A stretch of DNA of 64,000 bases, taken from positions 25,621,566 to 25,685,565 of the forward strand of contig CM051458.1 in assembly GCA_028274465.1 (NCBI GenBank), read 5' to 3'. Shown here piece by piece: positions 1 to 10,600 of the stretch. A program made the translations under genes and the position numbers. This DNA comes from Plantago ovata. Lineage: Eukaryota; Streptophyta; Magnoliopsida; Lamiales; Plantaginaceae. Position 1 is the stretch's first letter; every line of letters starts with the position of its first letter. The notes beneath the pieces were generated by a model that saw only the letters and a program-made list of their open reading frames with translations, was not told the origin of the DNA and did not search any database.

Positions 1-319
1 ACAAGTACTATAGCTGAAACTAACCTTTCCATTACCCTTACAAACTAGATTAGTTTTCTATTGATTCATTCATTCACTTTCTATTGCTTTAGGTAGATGA
101 AAGATACAATCCCATGTAAAAGGAGTTGTATTGTCTTCCCTTTATCTAGAACAACACTAGATCACTAGATTAGTTAGATTGCTATTAGAGTGTTCCATTA
201 TGATATCCTTTCCCCGCAAACATAGAGAGAACTAACTACAAGTACTAGAGTTATAGACACAATCAAATAAGAAGTTCCCTTGCTTCATTAATGAGCAAGT
301 TAAAGAGTCCATTAAACTT
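1..319 (+). repeat. 239-bp satellite, partial array (forward)
   Basis: Just over one satellite monomer in the same direction as the array at 7685-21828. From about 245 it enters the longer V-type monomer (the block with the text caatcaaataagaag and ttaatgagcaagtt) and runs directly into an N gap. It carries small indels compared with the internal array, as do the other contig ends in this window. Confidence 0.95.
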
Positions 320-419
320 NNNNNNNNNNNNNNNNNNNNNNNNNNNNNNNNNNNNNNNNNNNNNNNNNNNNNNNNNNNNNNNNNNNNNNNNNNNNNNNNN
401 NNNNNNNNNNNNNNNNNNN
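320..419. other. Assembly gap (100 N)
   Basis: Exactly 100 N. All four gaps in the window have this length, so it is probably a fixed placeholder and not a measured distance. It hides the junction between the satellite and the 5' part of the Tat-lineage element. Confidence 0.99.
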
Positions 420-1095
420 GACTTTGTATGGAGGAACATCGGGTGGTCGATTTGGCTTGCCAAGGGTCCCCTCTCGGATAATGGTGCCTCATTTGGCGGC
501 CAAAGATTCAATGAATGGTTGCAAGAAATGAAGATTGAGAGGAGGTATACACTCTGTAGGACATCCTCAATCCAATGGGCAAACAGAAGCCGTCAACAAA
601 ATCCTCGTCACAACTTGCAGAAGAGGTTCGCTACCAACAAGGACTGGGTCGACGAGCTTGATGAGTAGTGTGGGCATACCGCACTACTTCAAAAACAGCT
701 ACAAGAGAGACTCCCTTCTCGCTATTCTACGGTCCGAGGCGGTCATACCAGCAGAAAGTGGCGGTGGAAAACCCTCAGAATCCAAGGGTATCAACCCGAG
801 GACAATCATACAGAGAGACTCTTCGACCTGGAGACAATCAGTGAAGCAGGACCAACGCCTTGGCCAATATCCTCAGATATCAAGCACTCATCGCAAAGAC
901 CTACAACAAAGGCGTAAGAGAAAGAGACTTCCAAGTAGGAGACCTAGTACTCCGAAGAGCAGACATCTTGGGCAAAGTTGGGAAGATGCACCCCATTGGG
1001 AAGGCCCCTACAAGATAATTGAAGCAAGGTCCAACGGAAGTTATCGTCTTCAAGACATGGAGGGAAGAGTACTAAGAACCATGGAATACCTCTAA
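420..1095 (+). pseudogene. Integrase remnant (Tat-lineage pol 3' end)
   Basis: Fossil of the integrase catalytic core and C-terminal region. Recognisable pieces are a SDNG-type motif, a GHPQSNGQTEAVN-type motif (the core segment carrying the catalytic glutamate), an EAVIPAE-type segment and, near the end, a WEGPYKI segment typical of the integrase C-terminal domain just before the end of pol in Tat elements. The pieces lie in more than one frame, so this copy is broken by several interruptions and cannot encode a working enzyme. The N-terminal zinc-binding part falls within the gap. Confidence 0.8.
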
Positions 1096-1929
1096 CCTCC
1101 AGAGATTTTACGCTTGAAGTTGTAGGGAGAAAAAGCTTTTTGAAAGCCTATGTGGAAGGCCCATTGACCGGAGGGAGGATTCTCACTGGTCCAAGTGAGA
1201 GGTACCCCTTGCTTTTGTTAAGAAGTTGTTGTAAGCAAGCTGGCCGAAGAGCCCCCATTGTAATTGCATTTCCGACAAATCAATACAATGTCTCTTTCAA
1301 CAAGAAAATGTTCAAGTATAGAGCTACTATACTCAAAAAATAAGACTACTCGATCGAGAAAGCTTACTTAACCGACATAAAAGCTATTTGATTTCCATGA
1401 TTAAGGGGAAACCTCCCCGCTCTCCAAACTTTATGAGAGAATTGAGCAGGAAACCACTCAAAGAAGAAAAAGCGAGGAGACGGAAGTGATCGAGGAGAGC
1501 AACTTCCAGTCTTTCTAACTCAACACTTAGAAATTTTTCTAAGTTCAACACTTAGAATTCTTCTCAAGTGATCAAAACGACCGAGAAGCGTCTACGTTGA
1601 TAGATCGAAGAGCTCGTAGCGAAGAACATTGGTTCTCGATTCTAACTTATACGTGTTTAACTACCCTATCCAAGTTATACGTCATAACAAAGTTGGAACT
1701 AGTAAGAACACAAGTATAAGTAAGAAAGCGAAGAGCATTACATTTTATTGAAAGAAGAAAGTATCGATGAAACAACAACAGAGAAAATTATGTTACAAAC
1801 ATATATGTTTCGAGGAGTGCCTCGAAGGGCCAAATGAAAATTGTTCGAAAATAATGCAAGTACGGGAAAGGGAAAAATTACAACATGCCCGAGCATACTC
1901 GGTCTTCAAGCGACTGGCTCACCGATCCT
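1096..1929. other. Spacer between the integrase and antisense gene remnants
   Basis: No convincing coding sequence on either strand. Around 1515-1560 a short text (caacacttagaa) occurs twice, and the first copy forms a small inverted repeat (cttagaaa then tttctaag) around a T-rich centre. In Tat elements with an antisense gene this interval separates two convergent transcription units, so it may hold the 3' ends of both. I see no clear poly-A signal pair. Confidence 0.5.
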
Positions 1930-2775
1930 AACGAGTGCGACTGTCAGTAAATTCAGTGACCGGGGTGGTCGCGCTTGTAGCTCCTCCTCGCACCGTGCTA
2001 ACCTCAGGGCCCTCAATGTTGTCTCGTTCCAGAGCCTGAGCCTCTTCAATAGCCTTCTAGTACATGGTCAGCTCTGGCTCGACGAAGTCGGCTGCCCTCC
2101 CGAGAACCGGATCGCTTAACTTCACCCAGACAGCGTTCCGAAGAGCTGCCTTCTCGAACGGGTAGATTATCCCGCTCCTCAGGCACTCGGGCACCCAGGC
2201 AGGAAGGTAAGCTGGCTTGCTGGGATAAGGAACTTCGGGTCGGTCACCAGCTCACCAAATTCGCACGCCTCGTGCATCTCCTCGGTAATCTCCTCATCGG
2301 GGTAAGGAGTAAGATCCTCGCGACGCCCGGGATGCAAATCTTCACGATCATCAGGGTCGAAGTCAGCTGGAAGCAAGTTGACCCTCTTGAGCTGGCCAAC
2401 ACAGGAGAAGAAGCCCTCCTCGCGCGACGCCACTTGCACGTCTCTCTGGGCCAACTTGTAGGTGACCGAGGACATGAAGTCGCGAGCAGCGGCGACTCGG
2501 CTCCCTTTGAGGAAGGATAGGATGCTTGCCTTGAACTTCTCCATGCAGATGGATAAAGTAGCGTAGGCACCCTTGAAGCTCTTGCTCCTCGACCTCTCCC
2601 GGGACAGCTCCTTCTCGAGCTCTTCTACCTTGATCTTCAGCTTCCCGGCCTCAGCCTCCGAGACCTTTGCTCTAGAGTCTGAAGCAGCAAGCTTCTTCTC
2701 GAGGTCCTCGATCACGACCCCTATGTCGGCCCGATCCGCAGCAACTTGGCCATAGGCCTCTTTCAAGTTCTCGAG
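1930..2775 (-). pseudogene. Antisense gene, last visible exon (coiled coil), broken
   Basis: Minus-strand coding segment beginning after a TTTTTGCAG acceptor. The open part (2179-2775) starts with LENLKEAYGQ and contains a long heptad-rich, charged stretch (for example VEELEKELSRERSRSK) predicted by eye as coiled coil. An acidic stretch follows, with DPDDREDLHPG and DEEITEEMHE. Coding-like text continues to about 1930, but the segment is interrupted, so this copy is broken. A coiled-coil C-terminal half after the gypsy-type-transposon domain is common in plant annotations of this family. No enzymatic motif is visible. Confidence 0.6.
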
Positions 2776-2857
2776 CTGCAAAAAGAAGTCACAGTTAGCG
2801 AGGAGAATAAAATTTATACTTAGAAAAGTTTACAACAAAAAGTGTGAAGACAAGTAC
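2776..2857 (-). other. Putative intron in the antisense gene (82 bp)
   Basis: Donor CAG|GTACTTG and acceptor TTTTTGCAG|CTC on the minus strand. The intron is short but within the plant range. The assignment is by eye from splice-site text and a loss of coding character across the interval; no transcript evidence is available here. Confidence 0.55.
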
Positions 2858-3312
2858 CTGGAGCGAGCACATACTCAGCTCGTGCGCCCGGTCGAGGTCG
2901 CTCATCTGAATGAGCCGCTTCACTTCATCTCCAGAAGCGGCTACCTTACCCTTCTTACGGGCAGGCTCGTTGGTTCCACCAAGGTTGAGCTTCCTCGCTC
3001 CCTTCTTCGCCGCAGGCCTCTCAGGCCTCTTCTCCACCTCAATAGTATTTAAGGCCTCCTCCTCGGCCTCTTTGGCCTCCTTGGCCCTCTTCGCAGCAAC
3101 CTCCTCTTCGACCCTCTTGATGGCCTCCACAGGGTTCTCTCTGGTGTCGAGCCCCTCCTGCACTAACGCGTCGCGATGATGCGCGGCATTTCGAGGAGGG
3201 GTCAAGTTCAAAGAACCGAGGATCTTGGTTTGTTTGTTGGCCAACCTCTGCTTCCTCCTCTGTTCCTCCTTTGCAGCCAAAGTCTTCGACATTATCCACT
3301 GGAACCAATAAG
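2858..3312 (-). CDS. Antisense gene, middle exon (Lys/Glu/Ala-rich)
   Basis: Open minus-strand segment of about 150 codons between an acceptor (CTCTTGCAG) and a donor (CAG|GTACTTG). It is strongly charged, with AKEEQRRKQRLANKQ near the start, a Glu/Ala/Lys-rich run (EEEVAAKRAKEAKEAEEE) and basic clusters (ARKKGK) resembling nuclear localisation signals. No catalytic motif is recognisable. Its role is unknown; the composition suggests a nuclear, partly helical linker between the conserved domain upstream and the coiled coil downstream. Confidence 0.55.
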
Positions 3313-3462
3313 CTGCAAGAGATTAAACGCAAGTCAGTACGATCGAGGAGCAATAAGAAATCGACGAGGAAAGTAAGAAAGCGAGGACATATAACAAACA
3401 AACAAAGCAAGCAAAGAAAAAATACAAGTGCAAAGCGAAGAAAAAATGCGAAGACTTATTAC
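3313..3462 (-). other. Putative intron in the antisense gene (150 bp)
   Basis: Donor TTCG|GTAATAAG and acceptor CTCTTGCAG|CTTATT on the minus strand. Read through, the interval gives a low-complexity Phe/Leu/Ser-rich tail, typical of translated T-rich plant intron sequence, which supports an intron over coding DNA. Confidence 0.6.
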
Positions 3463-5272
3463 CGAAGAGGACTTTTTTAGTATATCGGTTCCCGATATAC
3501 CCGGTGTACGCATAAGGCGAAAGGCCCGCCAAAAAGGGAAGTGGCTGAAGGACCAACCCCCAGTAGAAGTACTTCTCGGGATGGGGTCCCCGATTCTGCT
3601 CCTCGAGCTCCATGACCCAGGGATCGGACTCCTCGGGCAACGGATGTTTGTCCGCTATCTTTCCCCGGAACATTAGTTTGGGTACTCCCCACTCCAACTC
3701 CTCCTCGGTCATATTAGGCAACTTCCTCTTCCTGATGTAGAAGTACCTGTGAAACCACTTGTAGCCCGAGGAGCTAGGAGCGTCCATGATGAAACCCAAC
3801 CCTGGCCGCGCGTTGAAGTAATAGAAGTACTTGTTCCCTGAGCTCATCGAGACTCGGAACAACTGGTTGAAGTTATGGAAATTCAGCGCGATCCCCTTCT
3901 TCATGCAAAAGACTCCGAAGCATACTAAAGTCCCGAAGGCACTAGGAACCAGTTGCCAAGGAGCGATCCCCAGCGTGTTGAATATGTCGCGGAAAGCATC
4001 ACAGAATGGAAGTATCCATCCTCGATCCAAGCTTAGGCAGTGAACTGCCATGTACCCAGGGGGAGCGTTGTAAAAAGTTTGATCCTCCTTGGGCACGAGG
4101 ATGTCAAACTTATTCTCAGGGAGAGAATACTTCCACCTAAGTGTGGGAACCTCCTCGACTTTGACAGTAGAAGAGGTGGTCGGTACTATGCCATCCTCGT
4201 TCTTCTCGCCCTGAGGATCGGGGAGGTCTACTGTGCAGGCACTCTTGGTGAATTTTTTCTCGGCTGCCTTGGTGGTTTTAGGCTCTGGTTCCTTGACAAC
4301 CTTCGCCTTCTTGGACTTACCGGCGCGAGAACGCTTGCTCGCTCTCCTCTCCGCTTTTTTCTTGTCAGCGGCCATCTGAGCACGGCGCATCTCACCCTCC
4401 TGGTCCTCGAGTGGATTGGCTGCTCGGGTCCCACTCGGAAACGTAAAATCTATCGTGGTCGGATCGATAGAATGGTAGCTGGTCTCCTCCTCGCGTGCGA
4501 ACCTCTTCGCATCTCTAATTGCACGTCTTTGCCCCTCCGAGAAGGAAGGAGATCTAGTGCTCGGACCAGCTTCACTCTTGTTAGTGTCCCCGATCATCAG
4601 AGGAACTTCATCCTCCTCCTCATCGGTAATCACGGCCCTCCTAGTAGTCTGTGGAGGAAATCTAACCCTCTTTGAAGGGGGACTAGTCCGAGGAGAGGTA
4701 GCTTCGTCATCCTCCTCGCTCTCTTCTTCCGTCTCATCGCTGTCGATGATCTGAACGGGAATCGGGGCCTTCCCGCGCTGGGTCGAATGTTCACCCTCCT
4801 CGTAAAGGGCCAAAGCTAACTCCGGCCTCTCTGTGTCATCCATCTCCTCGATCGTGACTTCAGCAGGAGGTACCACATGAACCGCCCCATAATTGCGGCC
4901 ATGAACTTGGGCAGCGCGAGTAATCAACTCCGCGGACACCCCAGGGTTAGAAGGACCACCCTCCGCCTCCGTCCGGTCGTCGATGAAGTCATCATCCTCG
5001 GTACGGCGCCTCTTACGACTCACCAACTGATACAGATCTTCCTCGCTCTCTGTATCTTCATCTTCCTCCTCGGCATTAGCTGCGCCACCTTTTTCACCCG
5101 CCGGTGCCCCCTCCTCGCCACCAAGTTCAACTTGCGGCTCCTCGACAGCCTCCTCTATTGTATCATCGAGAAAGGTCGCCGATAAGTCTAACGTATCGGG
5201 CGACGTAGTATGGTCGCTCCCATACTCACCAGCGGCCGATATGTTCTGGCTGTCGTCGCTCCTCCCGGACAT
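3463..5272 (-). CDS. Antisense gene, main coding exon: 'putative gypsy type transposon' domain protein
   Basis: Open minus-strand exon of about 600 codons. I chose the ATG at 5270-5272 (MSGRSDDSQN) because it lies one base after a TTTAG acceptor; an upstream in-frame ATG at 5338 would fall inside the inferred 5' UTR intron. The first ~370 residues are acidic and disordered, with Glu/Asp/Ser runs (EEEDEDTESEED), then a basic cluster (KKKAERRASKRSRAGKSKK) that may be a nuclear localisation signal. The last ~200 residues are globular and aromatic-rich (RGWILPFCDAFRDIFNTLGI, FGVFCMKKGIALNFHNFNQL), which I recognise as the plant domain Pfam calls 'Putative gypsy type transposon' (PF04195, from memory). 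The function is unknown. Its antisense position downstream of integrase matches additional ORFs reported for Tat-lineage retrotransposons. Confidence 0.75.
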
Positions 5273-5273
5273 C

Positions 5274-5911
5274 CTAAAGGTGGGCAAAGGAGAAGTTAGG
5301 ATGGTTGGTGATAGTCCGAGAGGTCCTTTTAGGTACATTCATTATGTTCGACCTCCCGAACGGAGAAAAATCTCAAACGAAAAGAAAAGAAGTTACTCTA
5401 AACCACAAGTAGAGCGAGGAGCATACATGAAGCGACCAACCGCTCAAAGCATAAGTAAAAAATCGAGCAGCATGTCCACATGTATATAAAGCAAATCGGA
5501 GCGAGCATGCGCATACAAAAAATCGAAGAGCATACATGGAGCGACCAACCGCCCGAAAAGACCTCATACAGTTACAACTACGGCCTTAACCTAAGGAGGA
5601 GGCGACAAGGGGTATACAGCAAAGAACAGGGAACTACTTCTACGGCCATGCAAGTCAAATCGGTCCAAATCGATTCCGTTATAGTCCGGTTACAAGTTCG
5701 TTTACAGTTTTATTAGGTCCAATGCCATTCTCAGGCGTCAATCCACCGGTAATCATTCAGAAAACTTCATTCCGGGAAGGCAAAATCAGAAAGAGAAACA
5801 AAAGAGCAAACCACAAAAACCGAAAAGCAAGAAAGCAGGCATTTCGAGGCAAAAAGAGACAAAAGAGGCGATTAAAAGCAAGAAATTGCAATGTGAGTGA
5901 AGAAAACTTAC
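5274..5911 (-). other. Putative 5' UTR intron of the antisense gene (638 bp)
   Basis: On the minus strand there is a strong plant donor (ACAA|GTAAGTTTTC) at 5911 and a pyrimidine-rich acceptor (CCACCTTTAG|GATG) ending at 5274, one base before the chosen start codon. The interval shows no coding character. A leader intron just before the ATG is a common plant gene arrangement. Confidence 0.5.
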
Positions 5912-6095
5912 TTGTTGTTACGTGGATGAAGGTTTGAAACCGGAAAGAAGGCCGGAAACGTCGGAAACTCGCCTGAAAATCGGGTTCTGCTCACTGAAAA
6001 AGCTCCTCGCGCGTCACTTGGCTCGATCACTCACACTCGTCGATCACTAAAGTTCTCCTCGCTCTCTCTTTTTAGCTCTGAATATTCGGATTGCG
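5912..6095 (-). other. Inferred 5' leader exon of the antisense gene
   Basis: The region between the TATA-like box at 6124-6131 and the donor at 5911. The transcription start is only estimated, at about 30 bases downstream of the TATA box. No ATG-led conserved protein is visible in it. Confidence 0.4.
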
Positions 6096-6123
6096 AAAAG
6101 TGTGGAATGACCGAGTGTTGACC

Positions 6124-6131
6124 TATTTATA
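6124..6131 (-). promoter_or_regulatory. TATA box of the antisense gene
   Basis: TATAAATA on the minus strand, placed plausibly upstream of the leader exon and oriented toward the antisense gene. This suggests transcription independent of the LTR. Confidence 0.45.
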
Positions 6132-6477
6132 GAAGGGTATCTCGGGGATACGAAACGACGCATGCCCTCGCGCCATCCGGACCGACCACGTACCCAAGAT
6201 CAACGGTCCAGATCACGGCCGCCTGGCGAATTACCGGTTATGCCCTCCACGCTCCCGCTCTGGAGCGGGCACAGTTCCCAAGGTCGAAGCGAATTACCTA
6301 ACCACGGCAATCAATTCGCGGCGCGAGCACCAGGCTACTCGAGACACGCAGAGACAGATCGACGACCATGATCTGTCCTCCTCGGGACAACATTGCGAAA
6401 AATGTCGGAAAAAGCGAAAAATCGACGGACACGTCTCAGGGGATCGAGGAGCTGCTCATGAAGCTACTCTCCTCGAG
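6132..6477. other. GC-richer spacer upstream of the antisense promoter
   Basis: No supported gene. It lies between the antisense promoter and the 66-bp repeats and is less AT-rich than the satellite. It contains repeated CTCCTCG-type text that also occurs elsewhere in the element. Confidence 0.4.
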
Positions 6478-6680
6478 ATTCCTTTTACACAAGTATCTCT
6501 CCGCGAGATACTTTGCAAGCAAAAAGCGGCAGGAAGTCATCCCATTCCTTTTACACAAGTATCTCTACGCGAGATACTTTGCAAGCAAAAAGCGGCAGGA
6601 AGTCATTCCATTCCTTTTACACAAGTATCTCTCCGCGAGATACTTTGCAAGCAAAAAGCGGCAGGAAGTCATTCCATTCC
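6478..6680 (+). repeat. Three tandem 66-bp repeats with a hairpin core
   Basis: Three copies begin at 6481, 6547 and 6613 (period exactly 66), each starting ccttttacacaagtatctc. Within each copy AGTATCTC and GAGATACT flank a 5-base centre (TCCGC or TACGC), so each can form an 8-bp stem. The copies differ at very few positions, including the loop. Because 66 is a multiple of 3, all frames stay in register across the copies. They lie between the antisense promoter and the polypurine tract. Confidence 0.9.
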
Positions 6681-6911
6681 ACCAAGGAATACTTACCCGG
6701 ATCCGATCTTTTCCCAGCAAAAATACCTCTTTTCATACGGTCCGAGCAACGTCTGCTCGCACCCTATAAAAAGGGGGGGGGAGGGAGAGATAGGAGGAGG
6801 GAAAGATACCAAGGTGCGAATACGGAAATCTTTTTTCGCCCACTACTAGTCGAAGCTCTGCTCGACCTCTACTTCAACATAGTTCCTCAACTATCTTCTA
6901 CAAAGATACTT

Positions 6912-6925
6912 GGAAAGTAGGGGGA
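6912..6925 (+). promoter_or_regulatory. Polypurine tract (Tat-lineage element)
   Basis: Purine-rich ggaaagtaggggga immediately before the 3' LTR, the expected place for plus-strand DNA priming. A few non-purine bases separate it from the LTR start. Confidence 0.6.
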
Positions 6926-6929
6926 CATA

Positions 6930-7684
6930 TGTTAGTGTTGAAATATGTCCAGTCCGCATGTACGAACTGGAGCGGTCTAAGAGCGCGACAAAGCATCATA
7001 GGCCGTCCCTCAAGGGGCACGACCACACCCAAGTATGTCACTAAGGTGTGGATCGACCAACATAAGGTCCGACCATCACTGGGAGGACAACCCTCAAAAT
7101 AAGCTCCTCACAAGGACAAAGCTGCCAGTGGGCTCGAGGAGCATCTCTCGGGCTCGAGGAGACCTTACGTCAAGGTAACGCTCCTTGACAGAAACTGAGC
7201 AGGACACTACTCGCGTCATCCACGCACAAGGAAGGCACGAGGACCCCTGAGCGACCAGCCATGGTTGCTCCCTTGGGCCAAGGCCCACGGACCTCCTTAA
7301 TGGGCCTGGGCCGAGGAAGGCCTCAATCCTAGCCGTACACGTGGCGTGATCCTACGCGATCGGAAGTTGAAGGGCCACAAGTATATAAAGGCCTCATTTA
7401 CTCCTCAACAGTAAGCATTAATGGCACCACTCGAGCACCAGATTCACTACTCATACTAGGGAAGCCTCACAACTCCCTACTCGTAAAGTCGCCTCTCCGG
7501 TCTGATACCTTACAGACCGGGCAAGAGTCACTAACCCCCCCCCCTCTAGGCTATTTCAGGTACGAGGAAGCTACAAGAAGGTTCATTTCCTATCTCAGAG
7601 TGAGACTACGAGAAGAAGAACTAGAATGACCTAGACTAGCGACTTATTGCGAACTTAGAAAGAAACACGAATTACCCTTCAACA
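6930..7684 (+). mobile_element. 3' LTR of the Tat-lineage element (~755 bp)
   Basis: It begins TGTTAGTGTTGAA and ends TTCAACA, followed at once by satellite text (taaagaatgagtt). The start could instead be 6936, where TGTTGAA forms a perfect 7-bp inverted terminal repeat with the end. I prefer 6930 because the homologous stub at 61602-61674 shows weak similarity beyond 6936. It contains a TATA box at 7382-7389 and a C-run near 7535. No 5' LTR is available for dating. Confidence 0.8.
7382..7389 (+). promoter_or_regulatory. LTR TATA box
   Basis: TATATAAA inside the 3' LTR, about 300 bases before its end. This is the likely core promoter position for LTR transcription, with R and U5 following. 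Confidence 0.6.
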
Positions 7685-10600
7685 TAAAGAATGAGTTATA
7701 TGTCTTCCCTTTATCTAGAACAACAACTAGATCACTAGATTAGTTAGATTGCTATTTAGAGTGTTCCATTATGATATCCCTTTCCTCAAACATAGGAGAA
7801 AACTAACTACAAGTACTATAGCTGAAACTAACCTTTGCATTACCCTTACAAACTAGATTAGTTGTCTATTGATTGATTCATTCATTTCTATTGCTTTAGG
7901 TAGATGAAAGATACAATCCCATCTAAAGAATGAGTTGTATGTCTTCCCTTTATCTAGAACAACAACTAGATCACTTGATTAGTTAGATTGCTATATAGAG
8001 TGTTCTGTTATGATATCCCTTTCCGCAAACATAGGAGAGAACTAACTACAAGTACTAGAGTTACATACACAATCAAATAAGAAATTCCCTTGCTTCCTTA
8101 ATGAGCAAGTTAAACAGTCCATTAATACTAACCTATCTATTGTGCTTACTAACTAGATGGTTCATTCATCCACTTTCGATTGCTTTATGTAGATGAAAGA
8201 TACAATGCCATATAAAGAATGAGTTGTATGTATAGAAAAACAACTAGATCACTAGATTAGTTAGATTGTTATTTAGAGTGTTCCATTATGATATCCATTT
8301 CCTCAAACATAGGAGAGAACTAACTACAAGTAATGTAGTTGAAATTAACCTTTCCATTACCTTTACAAACTAGATTAGTTGTCTATTGATTCATTCATTC
8401 ACTTTCTATTGCTTTAGGTAGATGAAAGATACAATCCCACGTAAAGAATGAGTTATATGTCTTCCCTTTATCTAGAACAACAACTAGATCACTAGATTAG
8501 TTAGATTGCTATTTAGAGTGTTCCATTATGATATCCATTTCCTCAAACATAGGAGAGAACTAACTACAAGTACTATAGATGAAACTAACCTTTCCATTAC
8601 CCTTACAAACTAGATTAGTTTTCTATTGATTCATTCATTCACTTTCTATTGTTTAGGTAGATGAAAGATACAATCCCATGTAAAGAATGAGTTATATGTC
8701 TTCCCTTTATCTAGAACAACAACTAGATCACTAGATTAGTTAGATTGCTATTTAGAGTGTTCCGTTATGATATCCCTTTCCTCAAACATAGGAGAGAACT
8801 AACTACAAGTACTATAGCTGAAACTAACCTTTGCATTACCCTTACAAACTAGATTAGTTGTCTATTGATTCATTCATTCACTTTCTATTGCTTTAGGTAG
8901 ATGAAAGATACAATCCCATCTAAAGAATGAGTTGTATGTCTTCCCTTTATCTAGAACAACAACTAGATCACTTGATTAGTTAGATTGCTATATAGAGTGT
9001 TCCGTTATGATATCCCTTTCCGCAAACATAGGAGAGAACTAACTACAAATACTGTAGTTGAAACTAACCTTTCCATTACCCTTACAAACTAGATTAGTTG
9101 TCTATTGATTCGTTCATTCGCTTTCTATTGCTTTAGGTAGATGAATATATGATCCCATGTAAAGAATGAGTTGTATGTCTTCCCTTTATCTAGAACAACA
9201 ACTAGATCACTAGATTAGTTATATTGCTATTTAGAGTGTTCCATTATGATATCCCTTTCCTCAAACATAGGAGAGAACTAACTACAAGTACTATAGATGA
9301 AACTAACCTTTCCATTACCCTTACAAACTAGATTAGTTGTTTATTGATTCATTCATTCACTTTCTATTGCTTTAGGTGGATGAAAGATACAATCCCATCT
9401 AAAGAATGAGTTGTATGTCTTCCCTTTATCTAGGACAACAACTAGATCACTTGATTAGTTAGATTGCTATATAGAGTGTTCCGTTATGATATCCCTTTCC
9501 GCAAACATATGAGAGAACTAACTACAAGTACTAGAGTTATATACACAATCAAATAAGAAGTTCCCTTGCTTCCTTAAGGAGCAAGTTAAAGAGTCCATTA
9601 ATACTAACCTATCTATTGTGCTTACTAACTAGATGATTCATTCATCCAGTTTCTATTTCTTTATGTAGATGAAAGATACAATGCCATGTAATGAATGAGT
9701 TGTATGTATAGAACAACAACTAGGTCACTAGATTAGTTAGATTGCTATTTAGAGTGTTCCATTATGATATCCATTTCCTCAAACATAGGAGAGAACTAAC
9801 TACAAGTAATGTAGTTGAAATTAACCTTTCCATTACCTTTACAAACTAGATTAGTTGTCTATTGATTCATTCATTCACTTTCTATTGCTTTAGGTAGATG
9901 AAAGATACAATCTCATGTAAAGAATGAGTTGTATGTCTTCCCTTTACCTAGAACAACAACTAGATCATTAGATTAGTTAGATTTCTATTTAGAGTGTTCC
10001 ATTATGATATCCATTTCCTCAAACATAGGAGAGAACTAACTACAAGTACTAGAGTTATATACAAAATCAAATAAGAAGTTCCCTTGCTTCCTTAAGGAGC
10101 AAGTTAAAGAGTCCATTAATACTAACCTATCTATTGTGCTTACTAACTAGATGATTCATTCATCCAATTTCTATTGCTTTATGTAGATGAAAGATACAAT
10201 GCCATGTAATGAATGAGTTGTATGTATAGAACAACAACTAGGTCACTAGATTAGTTAGATTGCTATTTAGAGTGTTCCATTATGATATCCATTTCCTCAA
10301 ACATAGGAGAGAACTAACTACAAGTACTGTAGTTGAAACTAACCTTTCCATTACCCTTACAAACTAGATTAGTTGTCTATTGATTCGTTCATTCACTTTC
10401 TATTGCTTTAGGTAGATGAAGATACGATCCCATGTAAAGAATGAGTTGTATGTCTTCCCTTTATCTAGAACAACAACTAGATCACTAGATTAGTTATATT
10501 GCTATTTAGAGTGTTCCATTATGATATCCCTTTCCTCAAACATAGGAGAGAACTAACTACAAGTACTATAGCTGAAACTAACCTTTCCATTACCCTTACA

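Larger units (their letters stand above)
420..7684 (+). mobile_element. Tat-lineage Ty3/gypsy LTR retrotransposon, 5'-incomplete and decayed
   Basis: Visible parts in order are the C-terminal part of an integrase on the + strand (420-1095), a spacer, a multi-exon gene on the minus strand (about 6095 to about 1930), a 66-bp tandem repeat block, a polypurine tract and the 3' LTR. An antisense gene between pol and the 3' LTR is a known feature of plant Tat-lineage elements such as Grande and Retand, which is the main basis for the lineage call together with the integrase text. Gag, protease, RT and the 5' LTR lie in or beyond the gap at 320-419. The element is broken, with several interruptions in the integrase and about one or two in the antisense gene. 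Satellite resumes immediately after the 3' LTR. Its target duplication cannot be tested because the left junction is lost. Confidence 0.85.

Noticed and set aside
1841-2119. 92-aa + strand frame near the end of the antisense gene
   Set aside because: It is the complement of the antisense gene's coding text and has no protein similarity of its own.
6368-6920. Two long frames across the 66-bp repeats as a repeat protein
   Set aside because: The frames stay open only because the unit is a multiple of 3; there is no conserved start, no domain, and they run into the PPT.
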